Part shown: one piece after another, positions 17,461-17,613 of the stretch
Numbering within the stretch: position 1 is the first letter of the stretch
How the letters are laid out: every line of letters begins with the position of its first letter
Source: Spirogloea muscicola
Lineage: Eukaryota > Streptophyta > Zygnematophyceae > Spirogloeales > Spirogloeaceae
Length of the DNA: 17,613 bases
Assembly: GCA_009602725.1 (NCBI GenBank)
Contig: WELB01000066.1
Span: forward strand, 485,785 to 503,397
Direction: 5' to 3'
Position numbers and translations under genes: made by a program
The notes under the pieces: model-generated
Told to the model about the DNA's origin: nothing
What the model saw: only the letters and a program-made list of their open reading frames with translations
Databases searched by the model: none

Positions 17461-17613
17461 GTGGTTGCGGGGGCGAGGTCCTCAACGCTCCGAAGAGGCT
17501 CTCGACTCATAGTATTGGCTGAACTCAGTGGCGCTTAATTGAATGCGGGGAGGGGCGGGGGCGGGTGAGCAGACCGAGAGAGCGCGAGCAAGTGAGAGGG
17601 GAGAGAGAGAGAG
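17461..17613. other. Probable 5' flank of the unknown gene, with a GA microsatellite
   Basis: GC-rich with a (GA)n run at about 17594-17613 (CT-rich on the sense strand). A short in-frame ATG peptide on the minus strand (from 17510, MSREPLRSVEDLAP) has no usable donor and is not called. Confidence 0.4.

Noticed and set aside
1-17613. CRISPR arrays, tRNA or rRNA genes, bacterial operons
   Set aside because: No regularly spaced repeats, cloverleaf sequences, rRNA segments or Shine-Dalgarno-led gene chains seen; all genes have spliceosomal introns.

Overview
The window is nuclear DNA of a green-lineage (Viridiplantae) organism, most likely a unicellular green alga. The coding genes are split by many short introns (about 130-440 nt, GT-AG). 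Exons are GC-rich and use GCC/GGC-rich codons, while introns and spacers are closer to even composition. Telomere-type TTTAGGG blocks occur in a promoter and an intron. One gene has the plant-type cold-shock domain + glycine-rich + CCHC-knuckle architecture. I cannot name the species.

All genes I can support lie on the minus strand. From right to left they are: (1) a three-exon gene of unknown function (16837-17460); (2) the 5' part of a J-domain (DnaJ) exon that ends at a single N at 14880; (3) a complete-looking organellar methionyl-tRNA formyltransferase except for its first codons (11688-14879, ten exons); (4) a cold-shock-domain RNA-binding protein with two zinc knuckles (8683-about 10321), whose first exon also runs into an N, at 10322; (5) a complete eight-exon Tat-SF1/CUS2-type splicing factor (1918-5653, 581 residues). 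I rebuilt the exons by hand, joining family-conserved segments at GT/AG sites and checking that reading phase is kept across every junction.

The spacers (1-1900, 5890-7170, 10900-11320, 15460-16550) are full of short, 5'-truncated copies of a non-LTR retrotransposon (LINE) family in both orientations. Most show only the last codons of the ORF, ending in a motif like DLRLLTRGY-stop. One group continues into a 3' tail with a strong GGGCTGGC...GCCAGCCC hairpin. Another continues into a hairpin-less tail of about 90 nt ending near TTAATACACAC. The two longest copies (6260-6664 and 15638-16250) differ mainly at third codon positions of this ORF. A short AT-rich degenerate fragment of mitochondrial nad7 sits next to one LINE end (15255-15418).

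The genes do not form a pathway. Points of most interest are the LINE family and its two tails, the two single Ns where coding exons are cut (probable hidden assembly gaps), the nad7 fragment, the telo-box in front of the splicing-factor gene, and the unassigned three-exon gene at the right end.
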